A stretch of 64,000 nucleotides of DNA from Kiritimatiellia bacterium (GCA_027493775.1 JAOSKE010000004.1:177000-240999), one strand, 5' to 3'. Counted from the first letter of the stretch, positions 22,509-32,896 are shown. A program made the numbers and translations. The notes: generated by a model not told the origin, from the letters alone.

Positions 22509-22660
22509 CCCTTTTTTCTTTCCCGATCTGCCCGAAATTTTTTAACCGCGGAAATACGCGGAAGGGCGCGGAACAATTTTCTCCCCATTTATTTATCGCG
22601 ACGATTTAATAATGCGCGCCAGTTCGCGAACATTCGCGGAGGTATTCCACGCTTTGCGGA

Positions 22661-23134
22661 TTAATTCGCGGCCGGGGGCGCGGTGTTATCGCGGCAAAGG
22701 ATATCCACGACAGTTTCTTCGCTGGTGGCGTCCAGCACTTGTTGGCGGATCGCTGCGTCGTGGAGGGTGCGGCTGATGTCGGCCAAAAATTGAATGTGCG
22801 GCCCCGTCCGGCTTGCGGGGGAGAGCGTCATCAGAAAAATTTGGCAGGGCTGGCCGTCGAGTGATTCGAAATCAATTCCCTCGCGTTTGATGCCGAGCGC
22901 GGCGACAAGACTTTCCACGGTGTCGGTCTTGCCGTGCGGGATCGCGATCCCGTTCTGGAGACCGGTGGACATTTTTCGTTCGCGCTCAAGAACTGCCTTG
23001 AGCGCGACCTTGCGGTCCTTGACGCGGCCTGTTTGCACCAACACATCAACCAATTCCTCGATGAGCGCTTCCTTGCTCGTCGCGGCCAGATTGAGAATGA
23101 TTGTCTCTTTGGATAATACCCGCTTTGGGTTCAT
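22661..23134 (-). CDS. PTS EIIA (fructose/nitrogen type, PtsN-like) protein
   Basis: This 157-residue single-domain EIIA has the phosphorylation site motif GIAIPHGKT (His near residue 66) and the helical end LADISRTLHDAAIRQQVLDATSEETVV. In the PTS, EIIA receives phosphate from HPr; PtsN-type proteins act as regulators rather than transporters. No EIIB/EIIC genes are near. It is divergent from a gene that carries a second EIIA domain (23282-24163), and the two could share control. Confidence 0.88.
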   Translation of the reverse strand: MNPKRVLSKETIILNLAATSKEALIEELVDVLVQTGRVKDRKVALKAVLERERKMSTGLQNGIAIPHGKTDTVESLVAALGIKREGIDFESLDGQPCQIFLMTLSPASRTGPHIQFLADISRTLHDAAIRQQVLDATSEETVVDILCRDNTAPPAAN

Positions 23135-23281
23135 GCCTTTTCCTTCACAAGCGGGGGATAATTACGGCATAGGCCGGTGTGGTCAACCCCTCTTTGAAAA
23201 ATAAATTGAACCTCTTGCATGTCGCGAAAGGCGTGCTATAACAAAACCGAATTGTCGTACATCACCCCGAGGCCATTATCT

Positions 23282-24163
23282 ATGACAGAAAGCGATTCAA
23301 CCGACTCTTCCACCGGCACGCGTGGCAAAATGCAACGCTGGATTAACCAGCTCATTCAGTTGCAGGACTTGATCTTCGCTCGCGACCAGCAGCAGGTTTC
23401 CGCCGCTGGCGCTCGTTTGAGTTCCCTTGAAACTTCGATCCAAACGCTCGAGAAAGAGTTGCCGATTGAAGTTCAGACCCACTTCGTACGCCTGCACAAC
23501 AAGGGCGGTCTTGCCATTGTCCCTATTGCAAACGGTGTTTGTTCTGCGTGCGGAATGGCGATTCCTGTCAGTCAGGTTCACGCTGTGCACGCTGCGGATA
23601 AGTTGTACCACTGCCCAAGTTGCGCCCGCTTTTTGTTCTACCAGGGAACGGCTCCGCGCCGTCTGAGCAAGCAGCGCTTGCGCAGCGAACCGGCCCAGGT
23701 GGGGCTTGCCCGTTTTTCCTCGCCACAATTGATGATCCCACACCTCGCCGGGGCGGAAATGGAGGAAGTGATCGCCGAGTTGAGTGGACGGATGGAGTCG
23801 GAAGGCTTCGTTGATAACGCCGCTCTTCTGACAGAAGAAGCGCTCAAGCGTGAGGCGATAACGAGTACGGGGGTGGATCAGGGCCTTGCGTTTCCTCACG
23901 TTCGCGGTGTTGAAGGTGGCGGATTAACTCTGGCGCTCGGTGTGAGCCGCAAAGGCGTTCGCTTTGGCGATAATAAGACGCTGTCCCGCCTGATTTTTTT
24001 CATGGTGATTCCGACGGCGGCAAGCGCGTTCTATCTGCGGTTGCTTTCCGGCCTGACAAAAAGTTTTCGCGAGGAAGAATCGCGCGATGCTCTTTTCAAG
24101 GCGGAGACGCCGGAAGATTTGTGGAAGGCACTGATCAAGACTACGCGTGCGACGATTAGCTAA
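23282..24163 (+). CDS. Zinc-ribbon / PTS EIIA fusion protein
   Basis: This 293-residue protein has three parts. Residues about 15-65 form a coiled coil (QLIQLQDLIFARDQQQ). Residues about 75-125 hold a C4 zinc ribbon (CSACGM...YHCPSCARFL) of the kind found at the end of DUF164 proteins. Residues about 150-290 form an EIIA-2 domain with GLAFPHVRG, where the His is the phosphorylation site. The zinc ribbon suggests nucleic-acid or protein binding, with EIIA as a phospho-switch. I start at MTESDSTDSS because the upstream frame looks non-coding. Role unknown. Confidence 0.8.
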   Translation: MTESDSTDSSTGTRGKMQRWINQLIQLQDLIFARDQQQVSAAGARLSSLETSIQTLEKELPIEVQTHFVRLHNKGGLAIVPIANGVCSACGMAIPVSQVHAVHAADKLYHCPSCARFLFYQGTAPRRLSKQRLRSEPAQVGLARFSSPQLMIPHLAGAEMEEVIAELSGRMESEGFVDNAALLTEEALKREAITSTGVDQGLAFPHVRGVEGGGLTLALGVSRKGVRFGDNKTLSRLIFFMVIPTAASAFYLRLLSGLTKSFREEESRDALFKAETPEDLWKALIKTTRATIS

Positions 24164-24187
24164 TCGTCGCCCGTCAGAGTAGTAGGA

Positions 24188-24730
24188 TTACAGCCCCGGC
24201 AACTCGTTGCGCGGATCGTGGATGCGCTTGACCGAACCGTCCGAAAATAGGGTGTTGTAACGTCCCAGATGCGGCGCGGACACATCGCTCGACAGCGCAT
24301 TCATATCTACCACCATCCATACGGATTCGCCCTCGCGCGGTATCCGCCGACCGTTCAGCGCGGGGTTCCACAGATAGGTCAGTCCCTCATTGATCTGAAT
24401 CGGATGCGCGGCGGGGCAGATGCAGCGGTCGCTGCCCAAGCCATACGGCTCAAGAACAACCCGCAGGCTGTCGTTGTCCTCCGTCGGTTCATCCGGGAAA
24501 TACGCGAGATTGGGAAGCGCGCCCCGTTCCATTTCGTACAGCTCAAGCGCACGATAAATCGTTCGGAGATTTTCCGAGCAGACAATGGTATTTCTCACCT
24601 GGAGCATTGCAAAAAGGAGCGCCGCGACGATGGCGCCGATGGTGAACATCGGCACGAGTATCCGGACAAGAATGCGTCCGGATTTCGCATTCGAGGTTTT
24701 CACGTTCAACTGGCGATCAATTTTTTGCAT
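24188..24730 (-). CDS. Pseudopilin-like membrane protein with DUF1559-style C-terminus
   Basis: This 180-residue protein starts MQKIDRQLN, has one membrane helix (VRILVPMFTIGAIVAALLFAML), then CSENLRTIYRALELYEMERGALPNL, and ends DMNALSSDVSAPHLGRYNTLFSDGSVKRIH. The N(L)RxIxxALxxYxxxxGxLP block and the LFSDGSV end resemble the secreted prepilin-like proteins abundant in Planctomycetes, Verrucomicrobia and Lentisphaerae, though the classic GFTLIE motif is absent. Its RBS overlaps the end of the kinase gene upstream, so the two are probably co-translated. Confidence 0.65.
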   Translation of the reverse strand: MQKIDRQLNVKTSNAKSGRILVRILVPMFTIGAIVAALLFAMLQVRNTIVCSENLRTIYRALELYEMERGALPNLAYFPDEPTEDNDSLRVVLEPYGLGSDRCICPAAHPIQINEGLTYLWNPALNGRRIPREGESVWMVVDMNALSSDVSAPHLGRYNTLFSDGSVKRIHDPRNELPGL

Positions 24731-24734
24731 TCCT

Positions 24735-26434
24735 TCAGTTCCGTTTTTGTTCCAGGAGCGCGCGGGCAAATGGGGCGGGCCATTCGGAGGCTGGCGCGGA
24801 ATGTTGCAGTACCCGGCGCAGATGCGCCGTGGATTCCGACGCCTTGCCGTCCATCCGGTAGCGAACTGCGATGGCAAAGTGAAAATCATTTTGAAGGCGG
24901 GCTGGCATCGAGGGCAGGCGGTTGAGAAAAGTCTGAACCGAAATTTCGCCCGCGAGGCATCGAATCGCGTCGCGCACGGGCCCTCGGTGGGCAATGGTTT
25001 CAGGTTTAGAAAGCTGATCGCGTCACTTTGCGAATCGTGGAGCAGGGCGAGTTGTACGGCCTCAAGCTGGGCGATGTCGGCGACGGTGGGCGGGGTGTCG
25101 GAATTGGCAATGACGTCGTGGTAGGACGCCAGCGACTCCTCGACCTTGCCCAGCATGGTTTCGCAACGCGCCCGATCAAGCGCGGCGAGCGACGCAGTGC
25201 GCGCGTCGCCGACCGACTGGGCGAGCGCGATGGCGGAATTGAATCCGTCGCGAGCCTGCGCCCATCGCGAGGCGTTCATGTCGCGGCGCGCCAAACGAAG
25301 CTCGTTCCATGCGGCCGGTTGCTCCTGTGCCGCCGGGCTGCCCGGCGCTGCCGTGCCGCGCAACACGAGATTCCGAAGATGTGCCATGCTCACGAGGTTG
25401 TCGTAACGCGCGGCGAAAACCTGTTTGCGGAGATAGTAGCCGCCTCCGGTGGTCATAATGAGCATCACCGCCGCCGCGACAAAAAATTGATCGTAGCGGC
25501 GGGCCAGATCAACCAGTCGTTCCGCGCGTGTGGCGAGCCGCGCCGAAACCCGCCGCCCGTCTCGTGCGCGTTCAAGATCGGTCGCAAATGATTCCGCATC
25601 CTGATAGCGGCGGCCCTTCTGTTTCTCAATTGCCTTGAGAATCACCGCCTCGATATCGAGCGAAATGTTTCTGCGGTAACGCCGCATCCGCCGCGGCATC
25701 TCTGTCTTCACCGCCTCCAACACCTGTTTCACCGGCGCGGAATGCTGTGTGGAGTAGGGCAGCATCCCGGTGGTCGCTTCGTAGAGCACGACGCCGAGAG
25801 AATAAATATCGCTGGTCGGCCCCACATCGTCGCCCCGCGCCTGTTCGGGCGACATATATAAAGGTGTGCCGGTCAGCGCACCAGAGATGGTGCACGATGG
25901 CCAATCAACGAGTTCCGCAACGCCGAAGTCGGTTAGCAGCGGCTCGCCGAACTCGTCCATCATGATATTTGATGGCTTCACATCGCGGTGTACGATGTTG
26001 CGGGTGTGCGCGTAGTGAAGCGCACGCGCAATTTTAATTCCAATGTTGAGCAGTTCCTGGATGGAGAGCGGTTGCGTCTCCATCAGGTCTTCGAGCGTCC
26101 GACTATTTCGGACAGGCTCCATCACAATGTAGTGATAAACCCCTTCCTGCCCGGTGTCGTACACCTTCATAATGTTGGGGTGGCGGCGCAGGGTTTTTGA
26201 CGCTTCGGCCTCGCGCTTGAAGCGCTCCAACATTGTCGGAGAAACGCCGGGGCCTTCTTGGAAGACCTTGATCGCCACCTCGTGACCACCTGGATCACGG
26301 GCGAGATACACCGTCGCCATCGAGCCGTGCCCGAGGGTGTTAATTACGGTGTATTCACCAATCTTGAAGCCCTGCCCGGGCGCGCCGGGCAGGGACTTCT
26401 GTGTATTTACGTCAGATGAAGCCGGTTCGACCAT
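24735..26434 (-). CDS. Membrane-anchored Ser/Thr protein kinase (one frameshift in C-terminal part)
   Basis: Residues about 25-290 form a PknB-type kinase: glycine loop LGHGSMATVYLA, Lys in VAIKVF, catalytic HRDVKPSN, DFG in LTDFGVAE and APE-like MSPEQA. A membrane helix follows (FVAAAVMLIMTTGGGYYL), then a TPR-like extracytoplasmic part. Near 24978 the frame changes and the protein ends ...FARALLEQKRN at 24735, about 566 residues. Without the shift it would read into the next gene. All catalytic residues are intact. The signal sensed is unknown. Confidence 0.85.
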
Positions 26435-26467
26435 ATAGCAAGCGAATGACGTTCCGGCCGGGTTGAG

Positions 26468-27403
26468 TTATTCGGTAGCTTCTGTCGCTTCGATAATTAC
26501 CACTGGCTCAACCGGAACGTTTTCAAAATAGCCCTGGGTGGAGGTGCGGACGCCTTTGATCTTGTCCACGGCATCCATTCCCGCCACGACCTTGCCGAAC
26601 ACGCAGTAGCCGAAGCCGCGCTGATCGGAAGAGGTGTAGTTTAAAAAGTCGTTGTCTTTCACATTAATGAAGAACTGCGCTGTCGCGCTGTGCGGGTCCC
26701 CGGTACGCGCCATCGCAAGGGTGCCTCGCTCATTCTTCAAGTCATTTGCTGCTTCGTTCTTCACTGGGCGGCGGGTCGGCTTCTGCTGCATATTTTCGGT
26801 GAAGCCACCGCCCTGAATCATAAATCCATCAATCACGCGGTGGAAAATTGTGCCGTTGTAGAAACCGCTCGAGACGTATTCCAAAAAGTTTGCCACCGTA
26901 TCGGGCGCTTTGTCCGGATACAGTTCAATTGTAATGTCGCCCTGTGATGTTTTCAACGTGACCATGGGTAGTTTCTCCGCTTGTTCTTGTTCTGTTTTAA
27001 CTGCTTCAGTTGATTCAGGTTCAGCGGCTGCGGATGTTTCTGCAACGGCTTCCGTATCGGCGGCCTCGTCCACCGCAGCTTCTTCCGCTGCTGCTTCATC
27101 GGCCGCGATCTCATCCGCATCTTCCACCGCGTTTTCTGCCTCTGTCAATTCTTCCGCAACCGCTTCAGTCGCGTCGGTTGCCGCCTCTGTTTCGGCGTGG
27201 ATGGTGGCATCGTCGGGGATGAGTTCGTCTATTTCTTCCGAAACGACCTCGACGGGCGCCGGGTCGGCTATAACCGCCTCGTCCGCCGCCGTGTCGGCAA
27301 GAACCTCGGCTTCCGTAACCGCTTCTGCAATTTCGTCGTCCTGAGCGAATGCCGCGCAACCAATTCCCAGCGCAAGAGTGAGCGCCAGCAAATACCTCAT
27401 CAT
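26468..27403 (-). CDS. Secreted cyclophilin-type peptidyl-prolyl isomerase with long acidic Ala/Glu linker
   Basis: This 311-residue protein has a signal peptide ([21 protein letters not shown]), then about 120 residues made almost wholly of Ala, Glu, Asp, Val and Thr. A full cyclophilin domain follows from about residue 145 ([51 protein letters not shown]). Catalytic Arg and Phe are in FHRVIDGF. It isomerises X-Pro bonds, probably in the periplasm. The acidic tether is longer than in usual PpiA proteins and may hold it near the envelope. Confidence 0.9.
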   Translation of the reverse strand: MMRYLLALTLALGIGCAAFAQDDEIAEAVTEAEVLADTAADEAVIADPAPVEVVSEEIDELIPDDATIHAETEAATDATEAVAEELTEAENAVEDADEIAADEAAAEEAAVDEAADTEAVAETSAAAEPESTEAVKTEQEQAEKLPMVTLKTSQGDITIELYPDKAPDTVANFLEYVSSGFYNGTIFHRVIDGFMIQGGGFTENMQQKPTRRPVKNEAANDLKNERGTLAMARTGDPHSATAQFFINVKDNDFLNYTSSDQRGFGYCVFGKVVAGMDAVDKIKGVRTSTQGYFENVPVEPVVIIEATEATE

Positions 27404-27493
27404 AATCTATTCTCCTTCAGCATGTGGAATGGTACGCGCTTTGAACGTCGCGGTTCAAGCACGAGGTTGTTGTGATGCGTCACCACGCAAGGA

Positions 27494-29639
27494 TTAGGCC
27501 GTATGCAGGGGACGTTGCGGTTCAAAAACAACCTCTGTCGTCGGTGCGCCTCGTTTCGCAAGCATAACCGCCTGCGTGTAAAATTCGGACTGGGAGCGGT
27601 TCGCCTTCGGGTCGGCCATCTTCGGGTGCCGGCTGTATGTGCCGTCCGGACAGAGGAGGCGAGCCTTTAGCTCGTCTTCAAAACAAGTCTTCAAAATATC
27701 AATCAGCCGGTCTTTGCACGCCGGATCGTCCACGGGAACGAGGAGTTCCACGCGACGATCAAGGTTGCGCGGCATCCAGTCGGCGCTGGAAATGAAGACC
27801 ATGGGGTCGCCGCCCTGTCGGAAGTAAAAAATCCGGGCGTGTTCCAAAAACCGGTCCACGACGCTCAACACGCTGATGTTTTCGCTCAATCCCGGAACGC
27901 CGGGACGCAGACAGCAAATCCCGCGGACGTTCAACTGAACTTTTACCCCCGCCTGCGAGGCGCGATACAAGGCGTCAATCACTTCACGATCCACCAGCGA
28001 ATTCATCTTGGCCATGATCTGGCCCCTTTGCCCCTGTTGCTGCCGCTGTGTTTCGCCTTCGATTAGCTCCAGAATGCGCCGACGTAGTCCGGAGCGGCGC
28101 CGCTTCAATTCGACGGAAGCCCATCGGCTGCGCATAACCGGTGATCATATTGAAGAATGCCGTCGCATCCGCGCCGTAGTCGTCCTGACACGTCATAAAA
28201 CTCACGTCGGTGTAAAGCCGCGCGGTGATTTCGTTGTAGTTGCCGGTGCCGAAATGGACGTAGCGGCGGATGCCGCCCGGCTCTCTCCGAACGATGATAC
28301 AAATCTTGGCATGCGTTTTTAATCGCTTCAATCCGTAGATGATTTGTACGCCTGTTTGCTCCAGTGCCTCGGCCCAACCGATGTTGCGCGCTTCGTCGAA
28401 ACGCGCCTTTACCTCGACCAGCGCGGTGACGTGTTTATCGCGATTCGCCGCGCGGGCAAGGGCTTTGACAACCGGGCTGTTTTCGCTCGTGCGGTACAGA
28501 ATTTGTTTGATCGCCAGAACGTCGGGGTCCTCCGCCGCTTCTTCCAAGAGCCGTACAATCGGATCAAAACTTTGATACGGATGATAAAGGACGATGTCTC
28601 CGCGCCGAATGGTGTCGAACATGGACTCTTTCGGACGCGCTCCCGGTAAGGGTTGCGGGGGCCATGATTTTTCGCGAAGCGAATCGAAGCCGGTCATTCG
28701 CGCAAAATTGAAATAGGCCGCGAGATCAAGCGGGCCGTTTGTCAAATAGGTGTGTGCATCGTCCACGCCTACGAGTTTTTGAAGGAAGGCGAGGAGGGTT
28801 TTGGAAATTTCGTCGGATGTTTCCAAGCGTACACACGCGCTGTTTTTTCGCTTCGAAAGAACGCTTTTCATTTCAGCGAGCAAATCAGAGGTCGGATCCT
28901 CGCGAACACTCATCCCGGCGTTGCGCGTGATGCGGAACGGAACGCACTCTTGAATGATTTCACCGGGGAAAAGGCGATCAATGAACAGACGGACGACGTC
29001 TTCAACCGGGACATAGTTATGACCCACTTCGATCGGCAACGTGATAAACCGTCCGAGTTTGCGCGGCAGCGTGACCACGGCAATGCGTGCCCCCTTTTTC
29101 CCTTCCACCGGGTTCATACGCACGGCCAAATGCATGGCCAGCCCCGGCAATAGCGGCGGTTCCTTCGTATTATTCAGGGCGAGAGGGCTAAGCACCGGGC
29201 ACAGTTCGTGCTCAAAGAACGTTTCTACGTGCTCGTAGAGATTGGTCGTCAGATCGTCCACATCTAATCGATGAATACCTGCATCGCGGAGCTGCGGTGT
29301 CAGTTCATCAAGAAAACATTTGTACTGTGCCGCGACCATCGCATGGGCGCGGCGGCTGATTTCGGAGAGCTGTTTTTCCGGCGGCGGATCAACGATTTCA
29401 CGGTCATCGCGTGGATCGTCACGCAAAATTTGCAGGCCCCCGACGCGCACCATAAAAAATTCATCCAAGTTGGATGAGACAATCGCGATGAATTTGAGCC
29501 GCTCCAACAGAGGGTTGTTCGTGTCCAACGCCTCTTCCAGCACCCGTTCATTGAAGGCGAGCCAGCTAAGCTCGCGGTTGAAGTAACGCGCATCGGCGTG
29601 GACGGAGGCAGGGGCTGGAGCGCGTGTTTTTTTAGACAT
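27494..29639 (-). CDS. ppk: Polyphosphate kinase 1 (one frameshift)
   Basis: The N-terminal part (start MSKKTRAPAP) has the Ppk1 sequence RYFNRELSWLAFNERVLEEA and FIAIVSSNLDEFFMVRVGG. The catalytic region has LYHPYQSFDPIVRLLEEAAEDPDVLAIKQILYRTS and KTHAKICII, whose His forms the phospho-enzyme. The frame breaks near 28100 and continues as LELIEGETQRQ...IMAKMNSLVDREVIDALYRAS to 27494, about 714 residues in all. It makes polyphosphate from ATP. It overlaps ppx by 8 bases. Confidence 0.92.
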
Positions 29640-31233
29640 CGGCGGCGACTCCTTCAGAGGTGTTTTCCGAACGAAATACAACTTTGAGTCCGAAGATATC
29701 TTCGAAAAATGTCCCCTTTTCCTTTAGGGCGAGGCGCTCCAATGTCAGGTCTTCCACATCGCGAATCCAAATCACAAACTCGTTGCCCTCACGCGTGAAT
29801 CGCAGGTCGCGTACCTGTTGCATTCGGTTTTGATCGAGCGCATCCGCGACGCGAAGGATGGCGGCGAGTTTGCTGATGGCGAGGCGCGCGTCGCGGCTCA
29901 TTGCAATGAATCCTTCGTGATAGGCCTGCGGCGATGCGCGGCGATGGTAACGCGCGACCATCGCGATCATCACCATATCCGCGTGGGACAAGCCGAAGAG
30001 ATCGCTGTTCATAATCAGGTACATCGAATGTTTGTGATAGCTGCGGCTATTCACAAAGAGTCCGATTTCGTGGAGCAATCCAGCCATTCGCAAGGTCACT
30101 TCGTAGCGGGGCGAGAGCATGTGTTCGCTTTGCATTTCGCGATAGAGGCGAATGGCGAGGTTGGCGACGTGCCGCGCGTGTTTTTCGTCGAACGCATATT
30201 TTGCGCCGAGCGCCACCGCTGAGTGCTCGACCTGCGCCCTGAACTCCGTCGTCCATACACCGTCCGTCATCGCCTCCTGCAAGAGACCGTGGCGCAGACT
30301 GGTTTTGGGAACAACGATTTCGGCGACATTGAATTCTCGCGCAAGTTGGGAGAAGGCGAGGAGGGCGGGGCCAAGCGCTTCCGCGTCGGGATAACTGATG
30401 CGAAACGCGCGTACCAGTTCATCCGGCGATTGTCCGGCCACTTTGCGTGCAAAGGTGGCGAATACCTTCGGGTCCACGCGCGCAATTCGACGCTGTTTCC
30501 AATCCGGTACAAGCTGACTCATCGCAAAGCGCATGTCGCCGGAGAGAGCGATGAGGTAGGGGACGCGCGGTGCCGGGACGTTGCGGCGGATTTGATCCAC
30601 GGAGAGCTGAATTTGTTTCAGCAGCATCATCAGTGCACGCTGCGGTGAGAAGCGTTGCATCCCAAGCGTCTCGCGCATGCGCAGTGTGCCGAGGCGAAAG
30701 ATGTCGGAATACGTGACGTAGCCATCCTGAACCAGCAGCACGCCGGTATCTCCGCCGCCCACTTCAACAACGAGGACATCCTCGTGCTTCAGATCGGACT
30801 CGTGTTTCAATACGTCCTGCACGGCCATGTAAGTGAGGCGGGTTTCTTCCGCTTCATCAATGATTTGGACATTGATGTTTGTCGCCATATAGATGCGGTC
30901 GAGGAAGGTCTCGCGATTTGTCGCCTCGCGCACGGAGCTGGTTGCCACGGCCCGGGTTTGTTCCTCCTCGGTGACCCCGTATTCCTCCATCACGCGACGA
31001 TAGCCCTTGAGTGTGTGGACGCATTCCTCAATTGTCGTCTGCTGAATCCGCCCCATTGTGAACGTGTCTTTGCCCAAGTGCGTCGGTTGGCGAAGCGTTT
31101 CCAGCGTGCGTACGCCGTGCTCCTGACTCAGCTCGGCGATTTCCATTCGAATCGCCGTCGAACCGACGTCAATCACCACGACTGTTCGCGGCGCTGAGGG
31201 AAGGGGGGGAGAGGCTGGTCCGCTGTCGCTCAT
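29632..31233 (-). CDS. ppx: Exopolyphosphatase Ppx/GppA with C-terminal HD-type domain
   Basis: This 533-residue protein has the ASKHA phosphatase fold: VVIDVGSTAIRMEIAEL (phosphate 1), VVEVGGGDTGVLLV (phosphate 2) and a middle DMRFAM strand. The C-terminal 200 residues (HVANLAIRLYREM...LRMAGLLHEIGLFVN...HKHSMYLI) form the HD-like helical domain of longer Ppx enzymes. It degrades polyphosphate or pppGpp. It is encoded between ppk and a ROK kinase, overlapping ppk by 8 bases. I start at MSDSGPAS; the upstream Met lies inside the ROK gene. Confidence 0.9.
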   Translation of the reverse strand: MSDSGPASPPLPSAPRTVVVIDVGSTAIRMEIAELSQEHGVRTLETLRQPTHLGKDTFTMGRIQQTTIEECVHTLKGYRRVMEEYGVTEEEQTRAVATSSVREATNRETFLDRIYMATNINVQIIDEAEETRLTYMAVQDVLKHESDLKHEDVLVVEVGGGDTGVLLVQDGYVTYSDIFRLGTLRMRETLGMQRFSPQRALMMLLKQIQLSVDQIRRNVPAPRVPYLIALSGDMRFAMSQLVPDWKQRRIARVDPKVFATFARKVAGQSPDELVRAFRISYPDAEALGPALLAFSQLAREFNVAEIVVPKTSLRHGLLQEAMTDGVWTTEFRAQVEHSAVALGAKYAFDEKHARHVANLAIRLYREMQSEHMLSPRYEVTLRMAGLLHEIGLFVNSRSYHKHSMYLIMNSDLFGLSHADMVMIAMVARYHRRASPQAYHEGFIAMSRDARLAISKLAAILRVADALDQNRMQQVRDLRFTREGNEFVIWIRDVEDLTLERLALKEKGTFFEDIFGLKVVFRSENTSEGVAADV

Positions 31234-31240
31234 GGTTTTG

Positions 31241-32224
31241 CTACTTCTTGTCGTCGCCCTTTGCCACAAGAGCTGCCGCGCCCATTGCGGTCGCCATATC
31301 GCCCAGTTTCGCTGGGAGAATGTTCACGGATTTTACAAAGGCTGTCATTGCGCGCTTGCTCACCGCTTCGCGGACTTCTTCGAGGATGATCTCCTCCATT
31401 GCCTCGACGAGTCCGCCGCCAAGCACAACGACATCCGGGTCCATTAGGTTGATCACGTTGCCCACGCCGAATCCGAGATGCTTCGCCGCGTGACGTACGA
31501 GTTTCTCCACCACCTTGTCTCCACCCTTGATCGCTTCTGCGAGAACGCCGCTGCGAATTTTTGAAATGTCTGTGCCCGCGAGTCGTTGCAAGACTGGTGC
31601 TTCTCCGCGATAGACCGCCATCGCACACTCAGCAGCAATAGCGAGACGGCTCGCAACGGTTTCCAGACAGCCGCGCCGGCCGCACCCGCATAACCGTCCA
31701 TTGCTTGTCGCCATCGTGTGTCCGATCTCCATACACGATCCGGTCTTTCCACGAAGCAGGCGCCCTTCATAGACGCAGCCGCCACCGATCCCCGTGCCGG
31801 GGAAGACGCCGACGACGCATCGCGCCTTTTGCGCCGCGCCGAAGCAGTATTCGCCGTATGTCCCCGCATCCACATCATTCGCCACCGTCACCGGGGTCTT
31901 GAATTTCTTTTGAAGAATGTTTTTCAGCTCCACATTCTTCCACCCGAGATTGGGTGCTTCGAGGACGATTCCGTTATCAAGGTCGAGCGGGCCGGGGCAG
32001 CCGAATCCGATACCGCCGAGGTTCGCCCGGTCGAGGTGGCCCTCTTCCAAGACACGCTCGATCATATCAATCATTCGCTCCACGCCATCCGGAGCGCCCT
32101 CATCCGCCTTGGTCTTTTTGCGCAGGCTCGCGACCACGTTGAATTTGTGATCGAACAGGACGCAAAGCATCTTCGTCCCGCCCAAATCGAATCCAATCCA
32201 GTGTTGTTTGCCGTTATCGCCCAT
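31241..32224 (-). CDS. ROK-family glucokinase
   Basis: This 327-residue protein has the ATP-site motif GFDLGGTKMLCVLFD, the substrate loop GTGIGGGCVYEGRLLRG and EIGHT, and the ROK zinc motif CGCGRRGCLE. These are the full ROK sugar-kinase signatures, and glucose is the commonest substrate. It lies 7 bases upstream of ppx on the same strand, so glucose phosphorylation and polyphosphate metabolism may be co-expressed. A second ROK gene ends at base 243. Confidence 0.9.
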   Translation of the reverse strand: MGDNGKQHWIGFDLGGTKMLCVLFDHKFNVVASLRKKTKADEGAPDGVERMIDMIERVLEEGHLDRANLGGIGFGCPGPLDLDNGIVLEAPNLGWKNVELKNILQKKFKTPVTVANDVDAGTYGEYCFGAAQKARCVVGVFPGTGIGGGCVYEGRLLRGKTGSCMEIGHTMATSNGRLCGCGRRGCLETVASRLAIAAECAMAVYRGEAPVLQRLAGTDISKIRSGVLAEAIKGGDKVVEKLVRHAAKHLGFGVGNVINLMDPDVVVLGGGLVEAMEEIILEEVREAVSKRAMTAFVKSVNILPAKLGDMATAMGAAALVAKGDDKK

Positions 32225-32265
32225 AAAAATGTTCCTTAAAGAATTAACCCGTTCGTGAGTTCGAT

Positions 32266-32288
32266 GATAGCGGCATTTTGCCGCTATC
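32266..32288. repeat. Perfect inverted repeat upstream of the ROK-ppx-ppk operon
   Basis: GATAGCGGCA and TGCCGCTATC are exact complements separated by three T residues. The hairpin sits 42 bases upstream of the ROK start codon, between divergent genes. There is no clear U-tract in either direction, so it may be an operator or a REP-type repeat rather than a terminator. Confidence 0.45.
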
Positions 32289-32434
32289 GCAAGAAATCCG
32301 GTTACGGGTAGAGCGCGTCCGGCGTACGCACGGGAACATTCACGATAAACCCAGCGCCCTTGATCGAGGCGGTGACAACTCTATTGCGTTGCTGGATGTT
32401 CAAGTGACAAGCTGAATTGTGAAAGGCAGCGTTT

Positions 32435-32896
32435 ATGAAAAAAGCGAATCACAACTTCCCCGCAGCGCCAAGAAACCTGCGACTGATCATTGATGGCGAG
32501 GTGATGGAAAAACTGAAGGCGGAGGAACAGTGCAGCTTGATTATCGAAGTGGATGCCTTCCCATCCGGAATGTTGTACGAAAATCCAAACGGGGGAGCGC
32601 CGATACTTTCATTTCTCCTTCTCGCTGTGGAGGCGGAGTCGGGCTTTATTCTGTGTACAAAACTTTATGAGGTGGGCGCGACAGTAGAGGATTCCTGGGA
32701 ACGGGTGCCGGGATTTCTTTTCACCGAATTGGCGAGACACAGCGTGCGGCCTGCTCAAATAAACGTAAAAACACCGTGGCTTGAAATGCTCCTGCATCCT
32801 CCCTGTGACGCGCTTTCAATTGAAATAAAGCGAGTCGCCCAACTGCCGAGCCTCAGAGAAGCCCGAAAGCTTTTGCGGCAAATGATGCGCAAATAA
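32435..32896 (+). CDS. Hypothetical protein, possibly DUF6930-like
   Basis: This 153-residue soluble protein begins MKKANHNFPAAPRNLRLIID and alternates beta and alpha segments (QCSLIIEVDAFPSGML, ILSFLLLAVEAESGFIL, RVPGFLFTELARHSVRPAQINVKTPWLEMLLHP, SLREARKLLRQMMRK). The phrase about the share of later positions resembles the DUF6930 module found in plasmid-like and SEC-C-linked proteins, but I cannot confirm this by eye. It is alone on its strand between the ROK and srkA genes. Confidence 0.5.
   Translation: MKKANHNFPAAPRNLRLIIDGEVMEKLKAEEQCSLIIEVDAFPSGMLYENPNGGAPILSFLLLAVEAESGFILCTKLYEVGATVEDSWERVPGFLFTELARHSVRPAQINVKTPWLEMLLHPPCDALSIEIKRVAQLPSLREARKLLRQMMRK

Noticed and set aside
24188..26434. 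Kinase-pseudopilin fusion protein of 748 residues
   Set aside because: The join region (about residues 490-570) is a low-quality out-of-frame stretch; the kinase tail and a separate start with RBS are both found in the other frame.
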